From: Gammaproteobacteria bacterium
Lineage (GTDB): Bacteria > Pseudomonadota > Gammaproteobacteria > Acidiferrobacterales > Sulfurifustaceae
NCBI GenBank assembly: GCA_004298065.1
Contig: SCRL01000023.1
Span: 1 to 50,202, forward strand
DNA length: 50,202 nt
Direction of reading: 5' to 3'
Positions 1 to 7,076 of the stretch are shown here, piece by piece (position 1 is the stretch's first letter; the number at the start of each line of letters is the position of its first letter). The notes beneath the pieces are model-generated. The model saw nothing but the letters and a program-made list of their open reading frames with translations. It was not told where the DNA came from and searched no databases. The translations under genes and the position numbers were made by a program.

Positions 1-118
1 ACTTGGTGGCCAGGACCTTGGTCAGGGCCGCGGTGAGCGTGGTCTTGCCATGGTCGACGTGGCCGATGGTGCCGACGTTGAGGTGGGGCTTGGTGCGTTC
101 GAATTTTTCCTTGGACAC
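1..118 (-). CDS. tuf: Elongation factor Tu, N-terminal fragment
   Basis: Carries aminoacyl-tRNA to the ribosome as a GTP complex. Only the first 39 codons are in the window; the gene runs off the left edge. The reverse strand starts with GTG and reads [20 protein letters not shown], followed by the G1 loop GHVDHGKT that binds GTP phosphates. This is near-invariant EF-Tu sequence. It is the last gene of a tRNA-Tyr, tRNA-Gly, tRNA-Thr, tuf array and is probably co-transcribed with these tRNAs, as in the E. coli tufB operon. The 78 bases between tRNA-Thr and the GTG would be its leader. Confidence 0.97.
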   Translation of the reverse strand, partial: MSKEKFERTKPHLNVGTIGHVDHGKTTLTAALTKVLATK

Positions 119-196
119 GGTGGACCTCGTCTCTCGCTATCTCAATGTCTCTGTCTGTCGTCTCGTTAAACTTTCAAGAACTTCTACCGCAACTTC

Positions 197-272
<76 letters not shown>

Positions 273-301
273 AGAAACCTGGCGGCGTTCCGGGCTCAAG
301 C

Positions 302-375
<74 letters not shown>

Positions 376-442
376 GCTCTGGATGCACACGATGAACCTG
401 CCGTCTTTCGCCTCCGCCCGTCGTCTCTGCGCGCCTCGTCTC

Positions 443-527
443 TGGTGGAGGGGGGTGGATTCGAACCACCGAAGGCAGAGCCGTCAGATTTACAGTCTGA
501 TCCCTTTGGCCGCTCGGGAACCCCTCC
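443..527 (-). tRNA. tRNA-Tyr (anticodon GTA)
   Basis: 85 nt with encoded CCA and the long variable arm of a class II tRNA. Acceptor stem GGAGGGG pairs with CCCCTCC, and loop CTGTAAA gives anticodon GTA. It is the first tRNA of the array that leads into tuf. Confidence 0.97.
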
Positions 528-620
528 AAAACGGAAAGCGGCGGATTTTGCGGGAAACGGCGCCCCGCGTCAACAGATATCGTTGATTTTCGGTAAAAAA
601 CTGCCCCGACAGGAACCGGT

Positions 621-2906
621 TTACTTCCCCTTGGAGAGCCCTTGCCGGATGAGGTTCAGTGCCGATCCGGCCATAAACCAGCCGATTTGTTCCTTGGTCA
701 GGCTATGGCGCGCGGAAAACTCCTCGGTTTTCCCATCGGCGTGCGTCAGGCGCACGGTCACCGGCTTGCCGGGGGCGATTTCGTCCAGACCGAGCAGGCT
801 CACGCGGTCGTCCTGGCGGATGCGCTCGTAATCCGCGGGCTCGGCGAAGGTCAGCGGCAAAATGCCCTGTTTTTTAAGGTTGGTTTCGTGAATCCGGGCG
901 AAGCCGCGCACCAGCACCGCACGGCAGCCGAGGTGGCGCGGGGACATGGCGGCATGCTCGCGCGAGCTGCCCTCGCCGTAGTTGCCGTCGCCCACCGCCA
1001 CCCAGCCCAAGCCCTTGGCCTTGTAGGCGCGGGCGATGGCCGGCAGCGCTTCGCCAGTCTGGCCGGTCACGGCGTTGTAGCCGGTGCCCGGCGCCTCGGC
1101 GAAGACGTTGGTGGCGCCGGTGAACATGTTGTCGCTGATGCGGTCGAGATGGCCGCGGAACTTGAGCCACGGACCGGCGGGCGAGATGTGGTCGGTAGTG
1201 CACTTGCCCTTGGCTTTGAGCAGCACCGGCAGATTCTGGTAGCCGGTCTTTTTGTCCACCGGCTCGAACGGTTCGAGCAAACTTAAGCGCTCGCTTTTTG
1301 CATCCACCGCCACGACCACGGAGCCCGGCTGGTCGGTCGGCGCCTGATAGCCGCCGCGGCCGGCGTCGAAACCTTTGGCCGGCAGCTCCGCCGCCTGCGG
1401 CGCCGCGAGTTGGACCTTGCCGCCGTCCGCGGGCACACCGTCGGCGATCGGGTTGCTGTCGAGCCGGCCCGTGAGCGCGTACGCGATCACGACCTCGGGG
1501 CTGGCGATGAACGCGTGCGTCCCGGGGTTGCCGTCGTTGCGGCCTTTGAAGTTGCGGTTGAACGAGGTGATGATCGAATTCGCCTCGCCCTTGGGCACGT
1601 CGGTGCGTTCCCACTGGCCGATGCACGGCCCGCAGGCGTTGGCGAGCACGGTCGCGCCGATGGCCTCGAGGTCGGCCAGCAGTCCGTCGCGCTCGATGGT
1701 GGCGCGCACCTGCTCCGAGCCCGGGCTCACCAGCAGCGGCACGCGCGCCTTGAGGCCCTGCTTTTTGGCCTCGCGCGCCAGGAACGCCGCGCGGCCGATG
1801 TCTTCGTAAGAGGAATTGGTGCACGAACCGATCAGCGCCGCCGTGAGCTTCGACGGATAGTTGTGCGCCGCCACGTCCGCGGCCATGCGCGACACCGGGC
1901 GCGCGAGATCGGGCGTGTGCGGGCCGACCACGTGCGGCTCCAGTGTCGACAGGTCGATCTCGACGATCTCGTCGTAATACTTGTCCGGGTTGGCCAGCAC
2001 TTCCGGATCGGCCGTGAGCTGCGCCTTGAGGCCCTCCGCAAGTTGCGCCACTTCGCCGCGCCCGGTGGCGCGCAGGTAGGCGCCCATGCGCGCATCGAAC
2101 GGGAACACGGAAGTTGTTGCGCCGAGCTCGGCGCCCATGTTGGTCACCGTCGCCTTGGCGGTGCACGAGAGCGACTCGGTGCCCTCGCCGAAGTATTCGA
2201 TGATCTTGTTAGTGCCGCCGGCGACCGTGAGCATGCCGGCGAGCTTGAGGATCACGTCCTTGCCGCTGGTCCAGCCGTTGAGCTTGCCGGTCAGGCGCAC
2301 GCCGACGAGCCTGGGCCAGAGCAGTTCCCACGGGAGGCCGACCATCACGTCCACGGCGTCGGCGCCGCCGACGCCGATGGCGAGCATGCCGAGGCCGCCG
2401 GCGTTTGGCGTGTGCGAGTCGGTGCCGATGATGAGCCCGCCCGGGAATGCGTAATGTTCGAGCACCACCTGATGAATGATGCCCGAGCCCGGCTGCCAGA
2501 AGCCCATGCCGTACTTGTTCGAGGCCGAGGCGAGGAAGTCGTACACCTCTTTATTGGTGCTCTCGGCCACCGTCAGGTCCTTGAGCGCGCCGACCTTGGC
2601 GCGGATCAAATGGTCGCAGTGCACCGTCGTCGGCACCGCGGCCTCGGACCGGCCCGCGGTCATGAATTGCAGAATCGCCATCTGTGCAGTCGCGTCCTGC
2701 ATCGCCACGCGGTCCGGATTCAGCCCGACCGTGGTCTGGCCGCGCACCGGCAGCTCGGCGTTCAGGTCCGCTTTATGCGCGTACAGGATTTTCTCGGCCA
2801 GCGTCAGCGGCCGGTTGACGCGGCTACGCACCGCCTGCATGCGCGCGGGCAGCGACTGGTAGTAACGGCGGACGGTGGCGACGGCGTCGGCGGGGGTCTT
2901 TTCCAT
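621..2906 (-). CDS. acn: Aconitate hydratase (mitochondrial-type aconitase)
   Basis: Interconverts citrate and isocitrate via cis-aconitate in the TCA and glyoxylate cycles, using a [4Fe-4S] cluster. At 761 aa it has the length of the mitochondrial-type aconitases rather than the ~890-aa AcnA or ~860-aa AcnB of E. coli. Cluster ligands are visible as SCTNSS and as ACGPCIGQW; the swivel domain contains GEGSSREHAA. It starts with ATG at 2906, with a TATAAT-like box about 40 bp upstream on the same strand (2945-2950). It is a single gene pointing toward the tRNA-tuf array. Malate synthase at 38.5 kb suggests a glyoxylate shunt, although isocitrate lyase is not in the window. Confidence 0.96.
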   Translation of the reverse strand: MEKTPADAVATVRRYYQSLPARMQAVRSRVNRPLTLAEKILYAHKADLNAELPVRGQTTVGLNPDRVAMQDATAQMAILQFMTAGRSEAAVPTTVHCDHLIRAKVGALKDLTVAESTNKEVYDFLASASNKYGMGFWQPGSGIIHQVVLEHYAFPGGLIIGTDSHTPNAGGLGMLAIGVGGADAVDVMVGLPWELLWPRLVGVRLTGKLNGWTSGKDVILKLAGMLTVAGGTNKIIEYFGEGTESLSCTAKATVTNMGAELGATTSVFPFDARMGAYLRATGRGEVAQLAEGLKAQLTADPEVLANPDKYYDEIVEIDLSTLEPHVVGPHTPDLARPVSRMAADVAAHNYPSKLTAALIGSCTNSSYEDIGRAAFLAREAKKQGLKARVPLLVSPGSEQVRATIERDGLLADLEAIGATVLANACGPCIGQWERTDVPKGEANSIITSFNRNFKGRNDGNPGTHAFIASPEVVIAYALTGRLDSNPIADGVPADGGKVQLAAPQAAELPAKGFDAGRGGYQAPTDQPGSVVVAVDAKSERLSLLEPFEPVDKKTGYQNLPVLLKAKGKCTTDHISPAGPWLKFRGHLDRISDNMFTGATNVFAEAPGTGYNAVTGQTGEALPAIARAYKAKGLGWVAVGDGNYGEGSSREHAAMSPRHLGCRAVLVRGFARIHETNLKKQGILPLTFAEPADYERIRQDDRVSLLGLDEIAPGKPVTVRLTHADGKTEEFSARHSLTKEQIGWFMAGSALNLIRQGLSKGK

Positions 2907-2944
2907 CGGGAATTCGGCTTATTTTGCAGTGAAAACGGGCGCGG

Positions 2945-2950
2945 ATTATA
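2945..2950 (-). promoter_or_regulatory. Putative -10 box of aconitase
   Basis: TATAAT on the minus strand, 38 bases before the aconitase ATG. No clear -35 hexamer lies 16-18 bp further upstream, so activator dependence is possible. Confidence 0.4.
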
Positions 2951-3027
2951 CAGCAATTCCGTGGGGTGGCTTGCGCTCGCAGATTAGTCTGGCCGGGTCA
3001 AGGAATCGGGGCCTGAACTGATCCTGT

Positions 3028-3033
3028 TATAAT
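3028..3033 (+). promoter_or_regulatory. -10 box of the 63-aa ORF (leaderless)
   Basis: A perfect TATAAT ends only 6 bases before the ATG at 3040, so transcription would start at or within the start codon. No good -35 is visible. Confidence 0.45.
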
Positions 3034-3039
3034 TCGCTT

Positions 3040-3231
3040 ATGGAACAAAAGCCGCTCATTGAAACCAACCCGTACCTGCGCGATCCGGCGAAATTCCGCA
3101 AGGCGCTGATCAGGAGCGTTGCCAGCTCCACCGCCATCGAGACAGGCGCCCCGGTGGCTGCTGTTGTCCACATGTTGGAAGCCGGCGAGCAAACCCCGCC
3201 GTTCACGACAACGCAACGCTCCGCTCGATAA
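3040..3231 (+). CDS. Small hypothetical protein (63 aa) beside HEPN/MNT module
   Basis: I know of no function for it. The N-terminal half (KPLIETNPYLRDP and VASSTAIETG) resembles small conserved hypotheticals that I recall near Fic and nucleotidyltransferase genes; this is memory, not a search. The C-terminal half (from about residue 40) is low in recognisable structure and may be replaced or frameshifted relative to that family. It faces the TA modules and its last 29 bases overlap the 3' end of the minus-strand 45-aa ORF. A perfect TATAAT 6 bases before the ATG implies a leaderless mRNA. It could be a decayed gene left at the island edge. Confidence 0.55.
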   Translation: MEQKPLIETNPYLRDPAKFRKALIRSVASSTAIETGAPVAAVVHMLEAGEQTPPFTTTQRSAR

Positions 3232-3340
3232 TCTCGGCGAACAGCCGTTCCATCTCGGCGCGGTATACCGCCGCGCCCTTCTCCACTGCGGCATCCACTG
3301 CGAGCGCTTCGCGCATCGGTTTCTTGCCGGTTTTCTTCAT
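3203..3340 (-). CDS. Small ORF (45 aa) directly after hepT
   Basis: Starts with ATG immediately after the hepT TGA with no gap, so it could be translationally coupled. The product is MKKTGKKPMREALAVDAAVE followed by KGAAVYRAEME and a short helical tail. The stretch LAVDAAVEKGAAVYRAE is nearly the same as a stretch in the remnant at 4308-4469 (LAVEEGAVVYRAEDVHAW), which suggests a repeated antitoxin-like gene. No function is assigned. It may be a third component of the HEPN/MNT operon or a truncated antitoxin left by recombination; its 3' end overlaps the plus-strand 63-aa ORF. Confidence 0.45.
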   Translation of the reverse strand: MKKTGKKPMREALAVDAAVEKGAAVYRAEMERLFAEIIERSVALS

Positions 3341-3694
3341 TCATGTCGCCGGTTGTTCGCCGAGTATCTGTTGCAGTGCCGAAATCAGCGCCGGGATTTT
3401 CTCGGTCGCGATGGTATGCAGCCGGCGATAGTCGATCTCGCCGTACTCGTGCGCCAGCACGTTGCGGAAGCCGAGGATGCCCTTCCACGGAATCTCCGGG
3501 TGTTTGGCCCGCAGGGTCGGGGACACCCGGCGTGCCGCCTCACCGATGATTTCCAACGCGCGTTCGAGCGCATAGCGCGTGCGGATGTCGGCCATCAACG
3601 CGTCGTAACTGACACCCGCCGCCAGCTCCTGCGCGCGCCGGGCGGTGTCGAGCATGTCCCAGAGGTGCGCGGCGTCGCGCTCACTTGGCTTCAT
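3341..3694 (-). CDS. hepT: HepT-like HEPN ribonuclease toxin (DUF86)
   Basis: Predicted RNA-cleaving toxin of the HEPN/MNT type. The 117-aa all-helical protein contains the HEPN active-site motif RX4HXY as RNVLAHEY, with R77, H82 and Y84. In characterised HepT/MntA pairs the MNT partner adds AMP to the tyrosine of this motif and so silences the toxin; that is family knowledge. The start codon lies inside the end of the MNT gene (14-nt overlap), the usual coupling for this system. It is followed without a gap by a 45-aa ORF. Key residues are intact, so it is probably active. Confidence 0.9.
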   Translation of the reverse strand: MKPSERDAAHLWDMLDTARRAQELAAGVSYDALMADIRTRYALERALEIIGEAARRVSPTLRAKHPEIPWKGILGFRNVLAHEYGEIDYRRLHTIATEKIPALISALQQILGEQPAT

Positions 3695-4289
3695 AAAGCA
3701 CCTTCAGGTCGCGCGCGATCGTCCGCCGGCGGTACGGATTGCGCATGACCTCGGGCGGAACCAGGTCCACGGGGCGGTTCCCGAACAGGGCCGAGAACGC
3801 CTTGTCGACCGCGGGCGCGTCCCAGAGCGACGGCGCGCGATTGGGCTCGAACTCGACCATCAGGTCCACGTCGCTGCGCGGGCCGAGCTCGCCGCGGGCG
3901 GCGGAGCCGAACACCGCGAGCTTGCGGATGTGGTAGCGCCGACAGAGCTTTTTCAGCTTGTCCTGCGGCACGCGCAGCGCCATCCGCGCGCGCGCCGGTT
4001 TCTCCGCCTGCAGGGTTTTTTGCGCGATGCGGTGCAGCTCGTCGTAGATCGGGCACGCGGGGTCGGCCTGGTACTGCACCCGGTTCCCCACCCGCCGGCG
4101 TTGCAGCACGCCCGCCGCCGCGAGCAACGCCAGCTCGCGGCGCAGCGTCCCCGGCTGGGTGCCGGTGGCACGCGCGATCTCGCGCAAATGGAACGCCTCG
4201 TCCGGATGCAGCAGCAACAGGCTCAACACCTGGCGGCGGTAGGCCCCGAAGAACAGCGTACCCAGGTCGGTTTTCGGCTTTGTTTTCAT
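3681..4289 (-). CDS. mntA: Winged-helix/MNT nucleotidyltransferase fusion, antitoxin of HepT
   Basis: A 202-aa fusion. Residues 1-75 form a winged-helix DNA-binding domain (HLREIARATGTQPGTLRREL, then a wing with VGNRVQYQ), like ArsR-type regulators. Residues 110-200 form a minimal nucleotidyltransferase with the GSX10DXD motif: G128, S129, D140, D142. The MNT domain should AMPylate the HEPN toxin encoded next. The attached DNA-binding domain suggests that the antitoxin also represses its own promoter, and a matching palindrome (GGCTACA, AA, TGTAGCC at 4293-4308) lies 3 bp upstream of the ATG. Most MntA antitoxins are only about 100-140 aa, so this is the longer fused type. Confidence 0.88.
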   Translation of the reverse strand: MKTKPKTDLGTLFFGAYRRQVLSLLLLHPDEAFHLREIARATGTQPGTLRRELALLAAAGVLQRRRVGNRVQYQADPACPIYDELHRIAQKTLQAEKPARARMALRVPQDKLKKLCRRYHIRKLAVFGSAARGELGPRSDVDLMVEFEPNRAPSLWDAPAVDKAFSALFGNRPVDLVPPEVMRNPYRRRTIARDLKVLYEAK

Positions 4290-4292
4290 TTC

Positions 4293-4328
4293 GGCTACAA
4301 ATGTAGCCTATTTTGCTACACCGATCAA
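4293..4328 (-). promoter_or_regulatory. Promoter and palindromic operator of mntA-hepT
   Basis: On the minus strand TTGATC (4323-4328), a 17-bp spacer and TACATT (4300-4305) form a promoter. A perfect 7-bp-arm palindrome GGCTACA-AA-TGTAGCC (4293-4308) covers the -10, and a third half-site GCTACA (4315-4320) lies in the spacer. Binding by the fused winged-helix domain of MntA is inferred. Confidence 0.65.
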
Positions 4329-4469
4329 TTTACTCAACCGTTTTAAACGCGCTTGCAAGGGGGCTAAGCCGTGTGACGGCAAGGGCCAGGCGGTTTTGCG
4401 GTTATGCGCCAGCCGGTCCAGCCAGGCGTGCACATCCTCGGCGCGGTACACCACCGCGCCCTCTTCCAC
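4308..4469 (-). pseudogene. Truncated antitoxin-like reading frame
   Basis: An open frame of 53 codons from a GTG at 4469, with an in-frame TAA 15 bases before that GTG and no ribosome site. It reads VEEGAVVYRAEDVHAWLDRL, then AHNRKTAWPLP. The opening matches residues 14-29 of the 45-aa ORF at 3203-3340, so it looks like a copy that lost its 5' end. Its stop codon lies inside the mntA operator. The absence of ATG and the in-frame stop argue for a remnant, but translation from the GTG cannot be excluded. Confidence 0.45.
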
Positions 4470-4502
4470 TGCAAGGATTTCTTATAAAGAGAACCGGCGG
4501 GC

Positions 4503-4542
4503 GGCGATGAGGGCGGCGGGATGAGCGCACTAGTCGGTTCAG
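4503..4542. repeat. 40-bp module tail, copy A
   Basis: Starts GGCGATGAGGGCGGCGGG and ends GTCGGTTCAG. It aligns without gaps to 5122-5161, 6247-6286 and 7077-7116. The TCA near its right end is the stop codon of the ParE-like toxin, so the element begins exactly at the gene end. Confidence 0.75.
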
Positions 4543-4850
4543 CGGCCTGTGATGCGGTCGGTTACCGGATTAAGCATGCGCTTACCGTGAATCACGGCGG
4601 CAATGGTCACCTTGTCTTCCCGAATCCGATAGATGAGCCGATAGCTGTAGACAAACCGCTCGCGAATATCGTCCTGGGCGATCTCGGGGACAATCCGACC
4701 ACGGAAAGGAAATTTTTCGAGGGTGCGCGCCGCGTCGAGCATGGCCTGAACGACCGCGGCGGCGTAAAACCGGGAATCCCGCGCGATATAGCTCGCTATG
4801 GATTCAACGTCTCCGATGGCTTCCGGCGACCACGCTACTTGGTAGTCCAT
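4539..4850 (-). CDS. parE: RelE/ParE-family toxin
   Basis: A 103-aa protein of the RelE/ParE fold, the usual length. Motifs are YQVAWSPEAIGDVESIASYI at the N-terminus, FPFRGRIVPE in the middle and YRLIYRIREDKVTIAAVIHG at the end. These fit ParE-type proteins more than mRNA-cleaving RelE; which target it hits (gyrase or ribosome) cannot be decided here. It follows its antitoxin gene with a 16-nt overlap, so the two are translated together. Its stop codon marks the start of the conserved 40-bp tail also found after other modules. Confidence 0.88.
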   Translation of the reverse strand: MDYQVAWSPEAIGDVESIASYIARDSRFYAAAVVQAMLDAARTLEKFPFRGRIVPEIAQDDIRERFVYSYRLIYRIREDKVTIAAVIHGKRMLNPVTDRITGR

Positions 4851-5023
4851 TTACCGAGGCGTTCCGCCGCGTCCTTGTGGCTGATCTCGCCTTGGCGGTC
4901 GGCGACTTCCAGACCGTGCCGCACCTTCTCGATGACGTAGAGGTGATACTGGATGTCCTCCAGCGTGCAGTCGTCCGGGAGGTTCTTCAGCAGCGATTCG
5001 ACTTCCTGTTTGGCGGTGCTCAT
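4835..5023 (-). CDS. Antitoxin partner of the ParE-like toxin
   Basis: A 62-aa acidic protein, start chosen at the ATG giving MSTAKQEVESLLKNLPDDCT; a further upstream ATG at 5050 would add nine unlikely residues. The stretch TLEDIQYHLYVIEKVRHGLE is typical of small antitoxins encoded directly before ParE/RelE toxins, followed by a C-terminal part that probably wraps the toxin. No ribbon-helix-helix or HTH domain is obvious. It overlaps the toxin gene by 16 nt. Its identity as an antitoxin rests mainly on gene order. Confidence 0.75.
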   Translation of the reverse strand: MSTAKQEVESLLKNLPDDCTLEDIQYHLYVIEKVRHGLEVADRQGEISHKDAAERLGKWTTK

Positions 5024-5121
5024 GGCGGCTCGATTCCGTAGCGGATACAAAGTACCTCTTTGACCGGGCTAAAGCCACTACCCCTCCACGGGCTGCAGGG
5101 CTTACCTACCTGACGACGGGC

Positions 5122-5161
5122 GGCGATGAGCGCGGCGGTAGGAGTGCGCCGGTCGGTTCAG
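5122..5161. repeat. 40-bp module tail, copy B
   Basis: Ungapped match to copy A with about eight differences. The TCA of GGTTCAG is the stop codon of the XRE regulator gene, the same position relative to the gene as in copy A. Confidence 0.75.
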
Positions 5162-5505
5162 ATCGTTGCGAGCCGCTGGACCGTGTCCGGGAACCGTTTC
5201 ACGAGATTGATCAGCAGCGCGGCCTGCGCGTTCGGCTTGGCGCGTCCCTGCTCCCAGTTTTCCAACGTGCGAACGTTGGTGCGGAGATAGGCGGCAAACA
5301 GGGCACGCGAAATCTTCAGGTCTTCACGCACGCGCACCAGCTCCTTCGGCGTGACCCTCGGCGCCGGCCGGTACTCGACCGCGTGCGTGCGCAGGGTGCG
5401 CTTGCCCTGCCGTGCGTCGGCGAGCGCCGCCATGCCCTCGCCCAGCTCGGCGAACAGATCGCGCCTGGCGGCGCGCGCCGGCTTGATTTTTGCGACTGCC
5501 TTCAT
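5158..5505 (-). CDS. XRE-family HTH antitoxin-like regulator without adjacent cognate toxin
   Basis: 115 aa from the ATG at 5505 (MKAVAKIKPARAARRDLFAE). The N-terminal half contains FAELGEGMAALADARQGKRT, a signature of NadS/HigA-type antitoxins. The C-terminal half is an HTH (ISRALFAAYLRTNVRTLENW) followed by EQGRAKPNAQA. Such genes normally follow a RelE-type toxin gene, but here the gene upstream (25 bp away) is the higA of another pair. It therefore seems either an orphan or a third member of a higB-higA-xre operon. Its stop codon lies inside the 40-bp tail. Confidence 0.8.
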   Translation of the reverse strand: MKAVAKIKPARAARRDLFAELGEGMAALADARQGKRTLRTHAVEYRPAPRVTPKELVRVREDLKISRALFAAYLRTNVRTLENWEQGRAKPNAQAALLINLVKRFPDTVQRLATI

Positions 5506-5530
5506 CGTGTTCTTCTTAACTTCCAATGGG

Positions 5531-5857
5531 CTACGCCGCGCGGCGCGTGGGGATTCGCCTGACTTCGCCGCGCAGGCGCTTCTCGGCATGCCACAGATCG
5601 TACGCGGCTTGCAGACGCAGCCACAGCCCCGGGCCGTTGCCGCAGAACTTGCCGAGACGCACGGCCATTTCCGGGGAAACCGCCATCTTGCCGGCCAGGA
5701 TGCGATGCAGCGTCTGACGGCTCACGCGCAGCCCCTTGGCCGCCTCGATCACGTTCAGCCCCAGCGCGGGCAACACGTCCTCGCGCAGTACCTCGCCCGG
5801 ATGGACCGGGGCCATCTTCGGGGTCTCGGCCACCGGATATTCCTTCTCTTTCGCCAT
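5531..5857 (-). CDS. higA: HigA-family antitoxin (module 1)
   Basis: 108-aa antitoxin of the graft/VapI type with HTH: HPGEVLREDVLPALGLNV, then IEAAKGLRVSRQTLHRILAG and a tail of WLRLQAAYDLWHAEK. The sequence HPGEVLxED is diagnostic of HigA proteins. It should bind HigB and repress the module promoter at 6153-6181. It lies 12 bp downstream of higB, in the toxin-first order typical of HigBA, and 25 bp before a further XRE gene with which it may be co-transcribed. Confidence 0.92.
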   Translation of the reverse strand: MAKEKEYPVAETPKMAPVHPGEVLREDVLPALGLNVIEAAKGLRVSRQTLHRILAGKMAVSPEMAVRLGKFCGNGPGLWLRLQAAYDLWHAEKRLRGEVRRIPTRRAA

Positions 5858-5869
5858 GATAGGTACCTC

Positions 5870-6145
5870 TCAGTGATACTGTTCCAGGTCGACCCGCCAC
5901 GCGTCGCCCTCGATGAACTCGAAGGTGATTCGCCAGGGACCGTTCACGTAGATTGCATACCGCTTCGGTGTCCCATGGAGCGGGTGCAAGCCCAAGCCCG
6001 GATAGCTCAAATCCTTCAGTGTCTGCGTTTGGTCGAGCGCGCCCAGGATACGCCGCGCCCGTTTCTGAAGGTCCGGCCGCACCCCTGTGCTGGCACCGGC
6101 CAAGAACAGGTCGCGCAGTCCCTTGTGGCGGAAGCTCCGGATCAC
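5870..6145 (-). CDS. higB: HigB-family mRNA-cleaving toxin (module 1)
   Basis: 91 aa, the standard size. Start is GTG at 6145 (MIRSFRHKGLRDLF). The family features are RSFRHKGL near the start, LHPLHGTPKRYAIYVNGPWR in the middle and the C-terminal VDLEQYH. HigB toxins cleave mRNA on the ribosome. A clear promoter ends 7 bases before the GTG, so the message is probably leaderless. It heads a possible higB-higA-xre operon. Confidence 0.92.
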   Translation of the reverse strand: MIRSFRHKGLRDLFLAGASTGVRPDLQKRARRILGALDQTQTLKDLSYPGLGLHPLHGTPKRYAIYVNGPWRITFEFIEGDAWRVDLEQYH

Positions 6146-6152
6146 ACAATGG

Positions 6153-6181
6153 AGTGTAGCGTTACACGCGACACATGTAAA
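6153..6181 (-). promoter_or_regulatory. Promoter and operator of higBA module 1
   Basis: Minus strand: TTTACA (6176-6181), 17-bp spacer, TACACT (6153-6158). An inverted repeat GTGTA-N4-TACAC (6154-6167) covers the -10 and would suit HigA repression. The -10 ends 7 bases before the GTG start, so the transcript should have no leader. Confidence 0.7.
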
Positions 6182-6246
6182 TAACTACGCAACAGGGGCA
6201 CTATCCGCGCCATAGCGGGCAGCGGGGAAAATCGAAATCGGGTGGC

Positions 6247-6316
6247 GGCGATGAGGGCGGCGGTAGGAGTGCGCCAGTCGGTTCAGCGACCTGATCCAGT
6301 CGGTCCCGTTGGATTA
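6247..6316. repeat. Module tail, copy C, with decayed toxin 3' end
   Basis: 6247-6286 is the 40-bp tail. The next 30 bases are shared with copy D and on the minus strand read as NPTGPTGSGR-stop, like the NPVTDRITGR-stop end of the ParE toxin at 4539. It therefore looks like the last codons of a lost parE gene plus its tail. It lies 40 bp past the stop of higA module 2. Confidence 0.65.
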
Positions 6317-6355
6317 GGAAACCGTGGTCTGTCCCTGATTATTCTTGAATCTGAA

Positions 6356-6646
6356 TCAGGCAGCCCGCCGCTGTATCCGGTCGAGCCGCTTGCCAAGATC
6401 CTTGCGCGCCTGTTCGAGGTCGTAGTCCGCCTGCAGTCCCATCCACAGCGACTCGGACACGCCGAAGTACTTCGACAGCCGCAGCGCGGTGTCCGCGGTG
6501 ATCGAGCGCTTGCCCTGCACGATCTCGTTGATGCGCCGCGGCGGAACCCCGATCGCGCGCGCGATCTTGTTCTGGCTGACCCCCAGAGGCTTCAGGAATT
6601 CCTCCAGAAGAACCTCGCCAGGATGAATGTTGGGTAGCTTGGCCAT
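6356..6646 (-). CDS. higA: HigA-family antitoxin (module 2)
   Basis: 96 aa from the ATG at 6646, with SD-like GGTGAGACC before it. It contains IHPGEVLLEEFLKPLGVSQN, then KIARAIGVPPRRINEIVQGK and the C-terminal LWMGLQADYDLEQARKDLG, the full HigA pattern. The HTH should recognise the CGTTAT palindromes at 6966-6989. It follows higB by 17 bp. It differs clearly from the HigA of module 1, so the two modules are not a recent duplication. Confidence 0.93.
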   Translation of the reverse strand: MAKLPNIHPGEVLLEEFLKPLGVSQNKIARAIGVPPRRINEIVQGKRSITADTALRLSKYFGVSESLWMGLQADYDLEQARKDLGKRLDRIQRRAA

Positions 6647-6663
6647 GGTCTCACCTGTCCTGC

Positions 6664-6945
6664 TCAATGGTAATCGACGATCTCCACATCGTGCGCGTCG
6701 CCGTCCTTCCAGACAAAGCAGACGCGCCATTGATCGTTGATCCGGATGCTATGTTGACCGCGCCGGTCGTCACGCAACGCCTCCAGCCGGTTAGCGGGCG
6801 GCACCCGCAGGTCATGCAGGGTGCGCGCGTTGTTAAGCATGCGCAACTTCCGGCGCGCGACCGCCTGGATATCCTGTGGAAGGCGACGCGAGCCTTCGCC
6901 CTTCCAGATCAACTCCGTTTCCCTGTCGCGGAAGTTCCGGATCAC
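6664..6945 (-). CDS. higB: HigB-family mRNA-cleaving toxin (module 2)
   Basis: 93 aa from GTG at 6945. Canonical HigB: MIRNFRDRETELIWKGEGSR, then LHDLRVPPANRLEALRDDRR, SIRINDQWRVCFVW and the C-terminal VEIVDYH. It is closer to the well-studied plasmid HigB than is module 1. The -10 box TATACT ends 6 bases before the GTG, which implies a leaderless mRNA. It is expressed with higA downstream. Confidence 0.94.
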   Translation of the reverse strand: MIRNFRDRETELIWKGEGSRRLPQDIQAVARRKLRMLNNARTLHDLRVPPANRLEALRDDRRGQHSIRINDQWRVCFVWKDGDAHDVEIVDYH

Positions 6946-6951
6946 GCCCCA

Positions 6952-6989
6952 AGTATAGCGCCCCTCGTTATATAACGCTAGACGTTATA
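6952..6989 (-). promoter_or_regulatory. Promoter and overlapping palindromes of higBA module 2
   Basis: -10 TATACT on the minus strand (6952-6957). Two overlapping palindromes follow upstream: CGTTATATAACG (6966-6977, perfect) and TATAACG-N5-CGTTATA (6971-6989). Three CGTTAT half-sites cover the -35 region, a layout suited to co-operative HigA binding. No consensus -35 is seen. Confidence 0.65.
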
Positions 6990-7076
6990 CCGGAGGGGTG
7001 GGAACGGGTGGTAATTGTTGGCCATAGGAGGAACCGCGAGGATCGGAGGACGCGAGGAACTTCTGAAAAACCGATG

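Noticed and set aside
642-2987. Long plus-strand ORFs over aconitase
   Set aside because: They are reverse-strand shadows of a high-GC gene; the minus-strand protein has full aconitase motifs.
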